A model generated the notes under the pieces. The model was given only the letters and a program-made list of their open reading frames with translations, searched no databases and was not told the origin of the DNA. A program made the position numbers and the translations under genes. A DNA stretch of 64,000 bases from Actinotignum schaalii_C (GTDB lineage: Bacteria; Actinomycetota; Actinomycetes; Actinomycetales; Actinomycetaceae), in assembly GCF_034119425.1 (NCBI RefSeq), contig NZ_JAWUEL010000002.1, positions 1 to 64,000 of the forward strand, given 5' to 3'. Shown in pieces: positions 24,470-34,325 of the stretch (position 1 is its first letter; each line of letters opens with the position of its first letter).

Positions 24470-24501
24470 GTACGACGACGCCACTAGCTGCGCCGTCGTA
24501 C
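24470..24501. terminator. Bidirectional hairpin between iclR-type gene and der
   Basis: GTACGACGACG (24470-24480) and CGCCGTCGTAC (24491-24501) form a stem with one G-T type mismatch. It lies between two convergent stop codons, and its right arm contains one copy of the recurrent word GCGCCGTCGT. Confidence 0.6.
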
Positions 24502-24511
24502 CCCATCTCCG

Positions 24512-25981
24512 CTACTTCTTGCGCCGTTCGCGCACCCGAACCGAAATCTGAAGCGGGGAGCCTTCGAAGCCGAAAGTGGCCCGCAAGCGATTTTCCAAGA
24601 AACGCCGGTAGCCTGCTTCGATGAAGCCGGTGGCAAAAAGCACGAAACGCGGCGGACGGGTGGAAGCCTGGGTGCCGTAGAGGATACGCGGCTGCTTGCC
24701 TCCACGCACCGGATGCGGGTGCGCGGCCGCCAATTCGCTGAGGAAAGCATTGAGTTTGCCAGTGGGAATACGCTGGTCCCAGGATCGCAGCGCAGTGGTC
24801 ATGGCGTTGGAGAGCCGATTGGTATGCCATCCGGTTTTTGCCGAAAGATTGACGCGCGCGGCCCACTGGATCTGAACCAGCTCCCGCTCGAATTCGCGGT
24901 CAAGTTCGAAGCGACGTTCGTCATCCACTTCGTCCCATTTATTGCAGACGATGACCAGGGCGCGCCCAGCGTCAATCACCTGCTGGATCACCCGAATATC
25001 CTGTTCGGTCAGCGGCTCGGAGGCATCGATAAGAGCCAGGGCCAGCTCCGCTTCCGCCAGCGCGCGCTGGGTGCGCAGATTCGCGTAATAATCCGCCCCG
25101 CGAGTTTGGTGAACCCGTCGGCGAATTCCAGCGGTATCAACAAAAGTCCACGGGGTACCGTCTAGCTCAATGACTTCGTCAACAGGATCGCGAGTGGTTC
25201 CGGCAATATCACTCACCACGGCGCGCGTTTCCCCAGCTAATTGGTTGAGCAGTGAGGACTTGCCCACATTCGGGCGCCCCACAATCGCGACCCGGCGCGG
25301 GCCGCGGTGAACGGGACGTGCCGGTACCTCGCGTTCCGCAGGAAGCGCACCGATGACCACGTCGAGAAGATCCCCCGAGCCACGCCCGTGCAGGGCGGAT
25401 ACCGGGTACGGCTCCCCCAGCCCTAAAGACCACAGATACGCCGCATCCGGTTCCTGCTGGGGCGAATCTACTTTATTGGCCGCAACAATCACGGGCTTGC
25501 GCGAGCGGCGCAGTACCCGCACCAGAGCCTCATCGGTATCCGTCATACCCACGGCGGCATCCACGACGAAAATAACGGCATCGGCCTGGTCAATAGCAAT
25601 TTCGGCCTGCAGGGCAACATCGCGATCCAGACCGGCAACATCACGTTCCCAACCGCCGGTATCCATGAGGAGGAAGCGGCGATCCGCCCACTCGGCTTCG
25701 TAAGATACCCGGTCACGGGTCACGCCCGGAACGTCCTGCACCACGGCCACCCGCTTACCAACAATGCGATTCACCAGGGAGGACTTGCCCACATTCGGGC
25801 GCCCAATAACCGCCACCACGGGTAGCGCGCGGGCAGCCGCCTGCTCCTGGGGTTCCTCACCGGCCAGGAGCGCCAGATCGGCTTCGTCCAGATCGTAGGC
25901 GTCCAGACCGGCCCGGAGTACGCGTTCGGCATCGTCCGGGGCGGTCCCCTCCGTGCTCATATCACGGTATTCCTCAGTCAT
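24512..25981 (-). CDS. der: Ribosome-assembly GTPase Der (EngA)
   Basis: A 489-residue protein with two tandem GTPase domains. First: GRPNVGKSSLVNRIVG, DTGGWE, NKVD (about residues 60-215). Second: GRPNVGKSSLLNQLAG, DTAGIR, NKWD (about 230-400). A C-terminal KH-like domain follows. It assists 50S subunit assembly. The start overlaps cmk by 4 bases with AAAGGAACAGGA upstream. The N-terminal extension of about 50 acidic residues is typical of actinobacterial Der. It is the last gene of the xerD-der operon. Confidence 0.96.
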   Translation of the reverse strand: MTEEYRDMSTEGTAPDDAERVLRAGLDAYDLDEADLALLAGEEPQEQAAARALPVVAVIGRPNVGKSSLVNRIVGKRVAVVQDVPGVTRDRVSYEAEWADRRFLLMDTGGWERDVAGLDRDVALQAEIAIDQADAVIFVVDAAVGMTDTDEALVRVLRRSRKPVIVAANKVDSPQQEPDAAYLWSLGLGEPYPVSALHGRGSGDLLDVVIGALPAEREVPARPVHRGPRRVAIVGRPNVGKSSLLNQLAGETRAVVSDIAGTTRDPVDEVIELDGTPWTFVDTAGIRRRVHQTRGADYYANLRTQRALAEAELALALIDASEPLTEQDIRVIQQVIDAGRALVIVCNKWDEVDDERRFELDREFERELVQIQWAARVNLSAKTGWHTNRLSNAMTTALRSWDQRIPTGKLNAFLSELAAAHPHPVRGGKQPRILYGTQASTRPPRFVLFATGFIEAGYRRFLENRLRATFGFEGSPLQISVRVRERRKK

Positions 25982-26697
25982 TCCTGTTCCTTTCGAGAGC
26001 CCTGTGCCAGCGCTCGCACCGCGGCCACCACGTCCGCAATACTCATCTGAGAAGAATCAATTGTAACGACTCCGTCGCGATCTTCCAGGAAAGAAGCGAC
26101 CGTCGAGTCCTTCGCATCCCGCTCGCTCACTTCCGCGCGGGTAGCTGCTAGGGCAGCGGGCGCTACGCTTCCGCGTACCTCCCGGGCCCGCCGCGCCAAA
26201 CGTGTTTCTTCCGATGCGGTGAGAAGAATTTTTGTGGGCGCATCGGGGGCGACGACGCTGGTGATATCGCGCCCCTCCACCACAATGTCCGGGTGCGCTG
26301 CAATAATGGCCCGCTGCCGGGCAATGAGTTCGGCTCGTACCTCAAGATTGACGGCCACCTGGGAAACTACCCGGGAAAGCTCCGGAGCGCGAATAGCGGC
26401 GGTTATATCTTCACCTTCGCAGCTAATCACCTGTTCATCAGGATCGAGGGGCATCTCAAGTTTCATTGTCCGCACCACGGCGGTCACGGCCGGCCCATCA
26501 GTGAGCTCCACGCCGGCACGCTGCGCGGCCCAGGCCGCGGCGCGGTACATTGCCCCGGTATCCAAGTAGCGCAGCCCAAGTTCCCGGGCAACCTGGCGGG
26601 ACACGGTGGATTTACCCGAGCCGGAGGGTCCGTCAATAGCAATGGGATAGCCCGCAGCTTCGGGGCGTGGGATGCCCAATGTGCCCATCTCACTCAT
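25978..26697 (-). CDS. cmk: Cytidylate kinase
   Basis: A 239-residue kinase that phosphorylates CMP and dCMP with ATP. The P-loop IDGPSGSGKSTVSRQVARELG (about residues 22-42), the YLDTGAMYRA substrate motif and VVEGRDITSVV are clear. The start at 26697 is set by the strong ribosome site AAGGAGGAGAGC; a start 15 bases upstream would lack one. It overlaps the 3' end of tyrA by 8 bases and der by 4. Confidence 0.95.
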   Translation of the reverse strand: MSEMGTLGIPRPEAAGYPIAIDGPSGSGKSTVSRQVARELGLRYLDTGAMYRAAAWAAQRAGVELTDGPAVTAVVRTMKLEMPLDPDEQVISCEGEDITAAIRAPELSRVVSQVAVNLEVRAELIARQRAIIAAHPDIVVEGRDITSVVAPDAPTKILLTASEETRLARRAREVRGSVAPAALAATRAEVSERDAKDSTVASFLEDRDGVVTIDSSQMSIADVVAAVRALAQGSRKEQE

Positions 26698-27796
26698 GCT
26701 CTCCTCCTTCAATAAAAGCTTGCCACTGGCGCGCGGCGAGAGCCCCGGTGAGATCCCGGGCAGCGGCCGGAGCTACAGATAACCGTGCCCGCCCTACTTT
26801 TTGGGACACGGAATGTTCAAGAGAAAAATCTTCAATATTCACGCCGATTTCCCCTACCTCGGTGAAGAGGCGGCCCAATTCACCCGGGCGGTCCGGAACC
26901 AGGACGGTTACTTCGGTGTAGCGCTGGGGAGCTCCCCCATGTTTGCCGGGAATACGCGCCACCCCGCGCCCACCTGCAGCGACCACCGCGGCAACCGCCC
27001 GGGCCAGCCCGGGTGCCCGCGCCGCACCCGCGGCTTCTTCGAGTGTGCTGGCCAGGGTGGCGGTGCGCTCGGCAACATCGCGAAGAACGGGAGCAACCGC
27101 CGCGCAATTACAGGCGATAATCGCGGTCCATAGCTGCGGATCCGAATGGGCCAACCGAGTCATATCGCGTAAACCTTGGCCGGCGAGGCTCAGCTCGGTA
27201 GCTGCGGCGTCGTTCAACGTGCCCGCCAGCAGGGACGACACCAATTGCGGAACGTGACTGACAAGGGCAACGGCGCGATCATGCGCGTTTGCCTCCACAA
27301 GAATCGGCATGGCCCCGCAATCCAAAGCCAGGGTGCGCAAGTGCACAATATCTTCTTCGCGGGTCTCCGGGCGCGGGCAGATCACCCACGGACGGCCCTC
27401 AAAAAGATCGGCATCCGCGGCGATCGCCCCCGAACGTTCCCGACCGGCCATGGGATGGCAACCCACGTAGCGGGCTCGTTCGGGATGCGCGGCAAGGCGA
27501 TCCGCCACCACGCCCTTAACGGAGGCAACATCGGTGACAAGCGCGGTGGGGAAACGATCCAGGGCCGTGCTCACCACCTGCGCCGTCACATCCGGGGGAA
27601 CCGCAACTACCACGAGGCTCGGCACCCAGGCATCTTCCGGAGGCTCCTCCCCCGCCCCCAGATCACGGGCGAGGGCCGCCGCGAGCGGAGAAGCATCCTC
27701 CAGATACACCGGGATATCGCGCAGCCGTAGCCGCAGTCCGAGGGAAGCGCCCAGCAACCCCGAACCGATAATAAGGACCGGACCGGCGCGCATCAC
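26690..27796 (-). CDS. tyrA: Prephenate dehydrogenase
   Basis: A 368-residue enzyme of tyrosine biosynthesis. It begins with a Rossmann fold, VLIIGSGLLGASLGLRLRL, and contains DVASVKGVVADRL and GCHPMAGRERSGA with the catalytic His (about residues 120-130), then DRAVALVSHVPQLVSS. A C-terminal ACT-like domain (VTVLVPDRPGELGRLFTEVGEIGVNIEDF, about 297-325) suggests feedback control by tyrosine. It overlaps rluB by 4 bases. Confidence 0.92.
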   Translation of the reverse strand: MMRAGPVLIIGSGLLGASLGLRLRLRDIPVYLEDASPLAAALARDLGAGEEPPEDAWVPSLVVVAVPPDVTAQVVSTALDRFPTALVTDVASVKGVVADRLAAHPERARYVGCHPMAGRERSGAIAADADLFEGRPWVICPRPETREEDIVHLRTLALDCGAMPILVEANAHDRAVALVSHVPQLVSSLLAGTLNDAAATELSLAGQGLRDMTRLAHSDPQLWTAIIACNCAAVAPVLRDVAERTATLASTLEEAAGAARAPGLARAVAAVVAAGGRGVARIPGKHGGAPQRYTEVTVLVPDRPGELGRLFTEVGEIGVNIEDFSLEHSVSQKVGRARLSVAPAAARDLTGALAARQWQAFIEGGEHE

Positions 27797-28515
27797 ATCC
27801 CTACCGAATGCATGAGGGCCGAGAGCTCACTTCCTGCGATAACCCTGCTTTTACCGGGGCGCAACCTCCCGGCATCAATAGTGGCGAAACGGGTGCGCAC
27901 CAGTTCCATAACGGGGTGTCCCACTTCTTCCATAATGCGACGCACAATCCGATTGCGGCCCGAATGCAACGTGAGTTCCACGATGGAATTGCGCGGCTGC
28001 GATTCCCGCAGTACGAATTTATCCACCCGGATGGGTCCGTCCTCCAGGGTGATGCCCTTTTCCAACACTCGCGCGAGGCCACGCGTCACCTGGCCTTCCA
28101 CCCGCGCCACGTAGGTTTTGGGGACCTCGTACGAGGGGTGGGTGAGCCGATGGGTAAGTTCGCCATCGTTCGAGAGCAGAATCAGGCCCTCGGTATCTTC
28201 GTCCAGGCGCCCGACGTGGTAGAGCCGTTGCTCGTATTTCTCCACGTACTGGGCGAGGCTCGGGCGGCCCATATCATCATCCATGGTAGAAACAACCCCC
28301 GGCGGCTTGTAAAGCGCGACGGTCAGGAGATCGGGTTTCACGGCGATTGGCATACCATCCACGTGGATGGTGTCACGTTCGGCATCCGCACGCGTTCCCA
28401 TTTCGGTCACGACGGCGCCGTTCACAGCCACCCGCCCCTCGGCAATGAGCGCTTCGCAAGCGCGCCGGGAACCCACCCCCGCGTGGGCCAGGATCTTTTG
28501 CAAGCGTTCTCTCAT
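27793..28515 (-). CDS. rluB: 23S rRNA pseudouridine synthase, RluB type
   Basis: A 240-residue protein with an N-terminal S4 RNA-binding domain (RLQKILAHAGVGSRRACEALIAEGRVAVNG) and a catalytic domain containing YHVGRLDEDTEGLILLSNDGELTHRLTHPS, where the Asp of GRLDxDT is the nucleophile. It ends with the conserved LHSGRNRIVRRIMEEVGHPV. It is coupled to scpB (4-base overlap). RluB/RsuA subfamilies are hard to separate by eye; the position next to scpB is typical of RluB. Confidence 0.92.
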   Translation of the reverse strand: MRERLQKILAHAGVGSRRACEALIAEGRVAVNGAVVTEMGTRADAERDTIHVDGMPIAVKPDLLTVALYKPPGVVSTMDDDMGRPSLAQYVEKYEQRLYHVGRLDEDTEGLILLSNDGELTHRLTHPSYEVPKTYVARVEGQVTRGLARVLEKGITLEDGPIRVDKFVLRESQPRNSIVELTLHSGRNRIVRRIMEEVGHPVMELVRTRFATIDAGRLRPGKSRVIAGSELSALMHSVGM

Positions 28516-29069
28516 CTTATTTCTCTTTCCACATCATCAAGGTCGGTTGCTTCGGGTAGATAGGGCGCCAGCGGAGGCAGGTCATCCAGGGAATTCATAC
28601 CCATGGCTTCGAGGAAATACGGGGTGGTCACATACAGCACTGCACCGGTGGACGGTGTAGTGCCCGCTTCTTCAATGAGGCCGCGAGTGGCGAGCGTACG
28701 AACAACTCCATCAACGTTCACACCGCGAATTGCCGCGATCTGGGCACGGGTAACAGGCTGCCGATAAGCGATCACCGCCAGCGTTTCCAAAGCCGGCGTG
28801 GATAGTTTACCCGATTGTCCGCGGGTCACGTGGGCAAGAACAACGTCCGATACTAACGGATTGGTGTAGAAACGCCACCCCCCTCCCGCTTCGCGCAATT
28901 CGAATCCGCGCGGGCGCCCACTACGGTACTCCCGGGCCAGGTTCTCCAGCTCGGTGCGGGTTTCCGCTTCGCTCAAGCCCACCGCTTCGGCCAGGATGGC
29001 GAGGGGAACCGGGGTGGCCGCCACAAAAAGCACCGCCTCGAGTGCGGTGGCGGGGCAAAGATCAGCCAC
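28512..29069 (-). CDS. scpB: Segregation and condensation protein ScpB
   Basis: A 185-residue protein with two winged-helix domains, part of the SMC-ScpA-ScpB condensin complex. Recognised: ALEAVLFVAATPVPLAILAEAVG at the N-terminus and LSTPALETLAVIAYRQPVTRAQIAAIRGVNVDGVVRTL in the second domain. The GTG at 29069 is chosen because AAAGGAGAATCT precedes it; an upstream ATG at 29111 has no such site. It lies 64 bases downstream of scpA. Confidence 0.93.
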   Translation of the reverse strand: MADLCPATALEAVLFVAATPVPLAILAEAVGLSEAETRTELENLAREYRSGRPRGFELREAGGGWRFYTNPLVSDVVLAHVTRGQSGKLSTPALETLAVIAYRQPVTRAQIAAIRGVNVDGVVRTLATRGLIEEAGTTPSTGAVLYVTTPYFLEAMGMNSLDDLPPLAPYLPEATDLDDVEREIR

Positions 29070-29133
29070 AGATTCTCCTTTAAGCTTCCGGATTCGGAGC
29101 GGCACGCGCACAGTGCTCGCCCTGATGCCCAGT

Positions 29134-29973
29134 CTAGTCGCTGCTCAGCGCGCTGGTTGGCGACACCTCGCCGTATTCCGCGGCGACGTCGCCCGCACCG
29201 GCCGCCCCGCGATCATCAGCCGGCGTGGGGCGCAGCACCAGTGCACCCAAAGGCTCATCCTGTTCGGCGGCTATCGCGCCCCGACGTAACAATTCCAAGA
29301 CCGCCAAGAAACGGGCCACGACTACCTGCACCGATCTAGCGTCGGAGCAGAGCTGCGCAAAAGTGAAAGACTCGCCACCTCGAAAACGTTCTTCTAGGTA
29401 GGAAATTTGACTGGCAACCGGAACAACCGGGGAGTGCAAATGCTCCAGGCGAACCAGCGGCTCGGAAGTATCACGGGTGAAAGCACGGGCAGCCAGCAGG
29501 GCCAGATCCATGACCCCGAGCGGGAGGCGCACCTCCGGAAGCGCTTTCGCGTACATTTCCTCGAGGGGAACATCACGGCCCACCCGCCGCCCGGTTTCCT
29601 CCAGGCGTGCCCCGAAATCCCGAGCTACTTCTTTGAAAGCTCGGTACTGGAGCAGCTTGGCGAAGAGAAGATCACGCTGTTCAAGGAGCTCCCAATCTTC
29701 TTCTTCGCTTTCGTGGCGCGGCAGCAAGCGCGCTAGTTTCATATCGAGGAGGGTGGCGGCCACGACCAAAAATTCTGAGGTGGTAGATAGATCTACCTCC
29801 GGCCGAGACCGAATCCAGGCGATGAACTCATCCGTCACTTCCGCCAAGGCCACCTCGGTAATATCCAAGTTTTTCTTGGAAATCATGGAGAGTAGTACCG
29901 AAAATGGCCCCGAATACACGTCGAGATCAACGTCAAAATCGGAGGAGACATCAAAAAGGGTGGTCACGCCCAC
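29134..29973 (-). CDS. scpA: Segregation and condensation protein ScpA
   Basis: A 279-residue kleisin. The N-terminal YSGPFSVLLSMISKKNLDITEVALAEVTDEFIAW (about 20-54) contacts the SMC neck; VVAATLLDMKLARLLP and VVARFLAVLELLRRGAIAAEQDEPLGALVL near the C-terminus contact the SMC head. A GTG start follows the stop of parA by 6 bases. Confidence 0.94.
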   Translation of the reverse strand: MGVTTLFDVSSDFDVDLDVYSGPFSVLLSMISKKNLDITEVALAEVTDEFIAWIRSRPEVDLSTTSEFLVVAATLLDMKLARLLPRHESEEEDWELLEQRDLLFAKLLQYRAFKEVARDFGARLEETGRRVGRDVPLEEMYAKALPEVRLPLGVMDLALLAARAFTRDTSEPLVRLEHLHSPVVPVASQISYLEERFRGGESFTFAQLCSDARSVQVVVARFLAVLELLRRGAIAAEQDEPLGALVLRPTPADDRGAAGAGDVAAEYGEVSPTSALSSD

Positions 29974-29979
29974 TCCCGC

Positions 29980-30828
29980 TTAGGCACTCTGACCGCGGGC
30001 AATCACTTCGCGCGCCAACTTCCGATAAGCTACCGCACCCGGGTGCGAGGGCGCGTATTGGGTGATAGGTTCTCCGGCTACCGAGGCATCGGGGAACTTC
30101 ACGGTACGGGCAATATAGGTGTGGTAGACCTTATCCCCGAATCCTTCGTGCACGGATCTCATCACATCGCGCGAGTGGAGGGTACGCATATCCACCATGG
30201 TGAGGAGGACTCCGTCAATGGTGAGCCGGGGATTAAGGCGATCTTGCACCCGGCCGATCTGTTCGGTTAGTAGTGCTACCCCGCGCATGGCAAAATATTC
30301 CGCCTCTAACGGGATAATAACTCCGTGTGCGGCAGTGAGCGCATTGACAGTGAGGAGACCCAGGGAGGGCTGGCAGTCAATAATGATGACGTCATAGTCA
30401 TCGAGAACCGGGCGCAGCACCCGGCTGAGAGCCTGTTCGCGTGCCACTTCATTAATGAGCACAATTTCGGCAGCGGAAAGGTCAATATTGGCCGGGACCA
30501 CATCTAGGCCCTCCACTTTCGAATGCTGAATGATTCCCCGCACATCCGGTTTCGCGGCAATAAGTTCGTTATAAATGGTGCGATCCAGCGCGCGGGCATT
30601 AATACCAAGACCGGCAGAGGCGGCGCCCTGCGGATCAAAATCCACAATGAGAACGCGCCGGCCATACCCGGCCAGCGCCGCGGCGAGGTTAATCGACGTT
30701 GTTGTTTTCCCCACGCCACCTTTTTGGTTAGACATCGCAATAATGCGCGCCGGGCCGTGTTCTTTCAAGGGCTCCGGTTCGGGAAAATCCACGTTTTCAG
30801 TTTCAAAAAGCGCGTTCTGTTCGGTCAC
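29980..30828 (-). CDS. ParA-family ATPase
   Basis: A 282-residue Walker-type ATPase. The deviant Walker A, SNQKGGVGKTTTSINLAAALAGYG (about residues 33-56), and VLIVDFDPQGAASAGLG are standard for ParA/Soj. It is linked to scpA, scpB and xerD, not to a parB gene or parS site, so it is probably the second chromosomal ParA-like protein conserved beside scpAB in actinobacteria and not the origin-segregation ParA. Confidence 0.9.
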   Translation of the reverse strand: MTEQNALFETENVDFPEPEPLKEHGPARIIAMSNQKGGVGKTTTSINLAAALAGYGRRVLIVDFDPQGAASAGLGINARALDRTIYNELIAAKPDVRGIIQHSKVEGLDVVPANIDLSAAEIVLINEVAREQALSRVLRPVLDDYDVIIIDCQPSLGLLTVNALTAAHGVIIPLEAEYFAMRGVALLTEQIGRVQDRLNPRLTIDGVLLTMVDMRTLHSRDVMRSVHEGFGDKVYHTYIARTVKFPDASVAGEPITQYAPSHPGAVAYRKLAREVIARGQSA

Positions 30829-30914
30829 ATCTCTAGGGTACCTAAACTCGGAGGATTTGCGGTGCCATTTCTGGCGAAGAGCGTAGAACGACGCCGCCGC
30901 GCCTACCCCGCTTC

Positions 30915-31838
30915 CTACTCGCTGCGCAGCGCCCGCGGGTGCGAGGTGGCATACACCTCTTTGAGCACGTCGGGGGAAACCTGGGTATAAATCTGGGTGG
31001 TGGTCACCGAGGAATGCCCGAGCAGCTCCTGAACCACCCGCACATCCGCACCGCCCTGGAGAAGGTGGGTGGCAAAAGAATGCCGCAGCGAATGCGGAGA
31101 GACATGCGCGGTAATACCGGCGCGCTCGGATGCCTGGCGAATAATGAGCCAGGCGCTCTGGCGGGAAAGTACCCGCCCGCGGGTATTGAGGAAGAGCTTG
31201 GTCACTCCCTCCCCGCGGGCGGCAAGCTCCGGGCGGGCCCGGGTCGTGTAGGCATCCAGTGCTTCCAGGGCGTAGCGCCCCAGCGGCACGACGCGTTCTT
31301 TGCGGCCCTTACCGAAGAGCCGAATCGTGGTGGTATCCGTATCGATATCATCGGCGGTAAGCCCGAGTGCTTCGGAGATCCGCGCTCCAGTTCCGTAGAG
31401 AACCTCCAGGAGGGCACGGTCGCGTAGGCCCAGGGGTGGTGGAGTGGCCCCAGCTGCCTCGATCATGGCGGTGACCTCGGCAATTGTCAGGGCTTCGGGC
31501 AGGCGCGCGGGGAGTTTCGGGGGGCGCACCCGGCTAGCCGGATTGGCCGGGCAAGCGCCGTCGTCGTATAAAAACGCATGAAAAGCCCGCACCGCGGTCA
31601 CGGCCCGCGCAATAGAAGCCGGGGCCATTCCCGTGAGCGTTTCGGAAAAGGAGGCGACGTCCTCCTCGCGTACCTCAGCGGGGCTGGTGACCCCGCGGGA
31701 ATCGAGGTGCGCAAGATATTTACGCAAATCGCGCCGATACGCAGCCACGGTATTGCGCGATAAGGCACGTTCGACACTGATATGGGCGAGGAACTGCGTA
31801 ACAGCGCGCTGCAAGGGCGGGGTGCCGGGTTCAGCCAT
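30915..31838 (-). CDS. xerD: Tyrosine recombinase XerD
   Basis: A 307-residue tyrosine recombinase with an N-terminal SAM-like core-binding domain (about 10-100) and a catalytic domain. The catalytic set is visible: R in GTGARISEALGL, K in GKGRKERVVPL, HSLRH and H of LLGHSSVTTTQIYTQVS with the nucleophilic Tyr. With XerC it resolves chromosome dimers at dif. It is the first gene of the operon, with AAGGAGAATAG before the ATG. Confidence 0.93.
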   Translation of the reverse strand: MAEPGTPPLQRAVTQFLAHISVERALSRNTVAAYRRDLRKYLAHLDSRGVTSPAEVREEDVASFSETLTGMAPASIARAVTAVRAFHAFLYDDGACPANPASRVRPPKLPARLPEALTIAEVTAMIEAAGATPPPLGLRDRALLEVLYGTGARISEALGLTADDIDTDTTTIRLFGKGRKERVVPLGRYALEALDAYTTRARPELAARGEGVTKLFLNTRGRVLSRQSAWLIIRQASERAGITAHVSPHSLRHSFATHLLQGGADVRVVQELLGHSSVTTTQIYTQVSPDVLKEVYATSHPRALRSE

Positions 31839-32012
31839 CTATTCTCCTTCGCGGGTGCGCGGTAGCCGCGCGTAGTGACGCGATAGTTAGGCGCTCAGGG
31901 TCTCGCGCCGGGCGCGAACGGAGGTGCACCCCGGGCGCGCGAAACCCGCGTGACCAGTAGACTAGTGCGTGGCACATCTCATGTAACCACAACCTTATGT
32001 TAGGAGAATTCA

Positions 32013-34094
32013 ATGGCGAAGCTCGAATGGTCGCAGCTCGATCAGCGGGCCGTGGACACAACCCGGTTGCTGGCCGCCGATGCGGTACAAAAAACTGGCA
32101 ATGGGCATCCCGGAACGGCTATGTCCCTGGCTCCGGCGGCCTATCTGCTCTACCAGCGGGTCATGAACCACGATCCGGCAGATTCTGCGTGGGTGGGCCG
32201 TGACCGTTTTATTCTCTCGGCCGGGCATTCCTCCCTCACGCAATACAATCAGCTCCTGCTGGCCGGTTACGGTCTGGAACTTGATGATATTAAGGCCTTG
32301 CGTACTCTCCACTCGAAGACTCCCGGCCACCCTGAATACGGCTATACCAACGGCGTGGAGATGACCACCGGTCCGCTGGGCCAGGGCCTGGCCTCCGCGG
32401 TGGGATTTGCGATGGCTTCCCGGCGTGCCCACGGGCTTTTTGACCGCGATACCCCGCTCGGTGAATCTGTGTTTGATCATTTTGTCTACGTGATTGCCGG
32501 TGATGGTTGCCTCCAGGAAGGCGTGACCAGTGAGGCCTGCTCACTGGCTGGCACCCAGGAGCTCGGGAATCTTATTCTCATTTATGATGACAACCGCATT
32601 TCCATTGAGGACAATACCTCCATTGCTTTCAGTGAGGATGTGCTGGCGCGTTACGAAGCCTACGGCTGGCACACCCAGCACGTGAATTGGATTAAGGAGG
32701 ATGGTTCCTACCAGGAGGATGTCCAGGCGCTCTACGATGCGATTCTGGCCGCTCAGCAGGTTACCGATAAGCCCTCTATTATTAAGCTCTCCACCATTAT
32801 TGCCTGGCCGGCGCCCACCAAGCAGAATACCGGCGCCTCGCACGGTTCGGCCCTGGGGGTGGAAGAAATTCGTGCCACTAAGGAAATCCTGGGCTTCGAC
32901 CCGGATATTGATTTCCCGCTGGACGATGAGGTGCTCGCCCACACCCGTAAGAATGCGGCAGCGCGGGCGGCCGCGGCCCGCAAAGATTGGGATGCTCGTT
33001 TCGAAGCCTGGCGTGCCTCCCATCCGGAAGAAGCCGCGCTCTATGATCGCATCCGGGCCAAGAAGTTCCCGGAGGGCTGGGAAAAGAAGCTGCCGAGCTG
33101 GGAGCCGGATCCCAAGGGTATCGCCACTCGCGCGGCTTCCGGAGCGGTGCTCAATGCTCTCGCCCCGGTGCTCCCCGAATTGTGGGGCGGTTCGGCTGAT
33201 CTGGCCGGCTCGAATAACACCACGATGAAGGGCGAACCGTCCTTCCTGCCCGCGCATCGTTCCTCGCAGATGTTCTCCGGTGATATTTACGGGCGTACCC
33301 TCCACTTCGGTATCCGTGAATTCGCCATGGGCGCGATCATTAACGGAATTACCCTGGATGGACTCACCCGCGCCTACGGCGGCACTTTCTTTGTGTTCTC
33401 CGACTACATGCGCGGTGCAGCGCGCCTGGCGGCCATTATGAATATCCCCTCGATCTTTGTGTGGACGCATGATTCGGTGGGCGTAGGCGAAGACGGCCCC
33501 ACCCATCAGCCCATCGAACACCTGTGGGCCTACCGAGCCATCCCGCGCCTCAATATTGTGCGTCCGGCCGATGCGAATGAAACCGCTGCCGCGTGGCGCG
33601 GGGCATTGGAGAAGGTCGACGGCGGGCCTACCGGCCTCATCCTCACCCGGCAGGGCGTGCCGATTCTGGAAGGGACCTCCACCGAAGGCGTCCTCAAGGG
33701 CGGCTACGTGCTGGCGGACTCCCCCACCGGGACCGTTGACGTGCAACTGCTGGCTACCGGTTCGGAAGTGCAGCTGGCAGTAGCCGCCCAGAAGATCCTC
33801 GCGGAGCAGGGTGTGGGTGCGCGTGTTATCTCGCTGCCCTGCCTGGAATGGTTCGAAGCTCAGGATCGGGCCTACCGTGATGCGGTGATTCTCCCCAACG
33901 TCAAGGCACGGGTCTCCGTGGAAGCTGGCGCCACCTTCGGATGGGCTGGCTACGTCGGGGACGCCGGGCGCAGTGTGGGTATCAATACCTACGGGGAATC
34001 CGGGCCCGGTGGTGAACTCATGAAAGAATATGGGATGACCGCTGAGCACGTGGTCTCCGCCGCCCTCGAATCCATCGAAGCGGCGCGCGCCTAG
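32013..34094 (+). CDS. tkt: Transketolase
   Basis: A 693-residue thiamine-diphosphate enzyme of the non-oxidative pentose-phosphate pathway. Motifs: GHPGTAMSLAPAAYLLYQ (about 30-48), GDGCLQEGVTSEA (ThDP/metal binding, about 164-176), HFGIREFAMGAIINGI (about 430) and DSVGVGEDGPTHQPIEHL (about 489-506). The ATG follows AGGAGAATTCA. In many actinobacteria tal follows directly; here the next gene is zwf, so transaldolase must be elsewhere or absent. Confidence 0.97.
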   Translation: MAKLEWSQLDQRAVDTTRLLAADAVQKTGNGHPGTAMSLAPAAYLLYQRVMNHDPADSAWVGRDRFILSAGHSSLTQYNQLLLAGYGLELDDIKALRTLHSKTPGHPEYGYTNGVEMTTGPLGQGLASAVGFAMASRRAHGLFDRDTPLGESVFDHFVYVIAGDGCLQEGVTSEACSLAGTQELGNLILIYDDNRISIEDNTSIAFSEDVLARYEAYGWHTQHVNWIKEDGSYQEDVQALYDAILAAQQVTDKPSIIKLSTIIAWPAPTKQNTGASHGSALGVEEIRATKEILGFDPDIDFPLDDEVLAHTRKNAAARAAAARKDWDARFEAWRASHPEEAALYDRIRAKKFPEGWEKKLPSWEPDPKGIATRAASGAVLNALAPVLPELWGGSADLAGSNNTTMKGEPSFLPAHRSSQMFSGDIYGRTLHFGIREFAMGAIINGITLDGLTRAYGGTFFVFSDYMRGAARLAAIMNIPSIFVWTHDSVGVGEDGPTHQPIEHLWAYRAIPRLNIVRPADANETAAAWRGALEKVDGGPTGLILTRQGVPILEGTSTEGVLKGGYVLADSPTGTVDVQLLATGSEVQLAVAAQKILAEQGVGARVISLPCLEWFEAQDRAYRDAVILPNVKARVSVEAGATFGWAGYVGDAGRSVGINTYGESGPGGELMKEYGMTAEHVVSAALESIEAARA

Positions 34095-34170
34095 CGGGCA
34101 ATTAGCGGTCCTAGCTGGCGTCAAGCCAGCAGGAACCGTAGTCGTTCGGCACCGGTAGCGTCATATCATC

Positions 34171-34206
34171 AAGGTCGCGGGGCCCTTGCATCGGCCCCGC
34201 GACCTT
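34171..34206 (+). terminator. Terminator after tkt
   Basis: AAGGTCGCGGGGCC (34171-34184) pairs with GGCCCCGCGACCTT (34193-34206), loop of 8, then GATTAA. It lies 77 bases past the tkt stop and implies zwf has its own promoter. Confidence 0.8.
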
Positions 34207-34325
34207 GATTAACTTTCATCGCTGGTGGCTTGTCACTCGTGGACACCGCGGTGCCGCTTTGTCGCTCAAACGTCTACCATAAGACAGGCGCATATTCTCG
34301 CCTTCTTTTTCACGACAGGAATTTT

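Noticed and set aside
29980..30828. Chromosome origin region, because of the ParA-like gene
   Set aside because: No parB, parS-like sites, dnaA or dnaN are nearby; the scpA-scpB context is the usual place for this second ParA-like protein.
30915..31838. Phage or integrative-element integrase
   Set aside because: Length, catalytic motifs and the conserved operon with parA and scpAB identify it as housekeeping XerD; no attachment repeats or cargo genes adjoin it.
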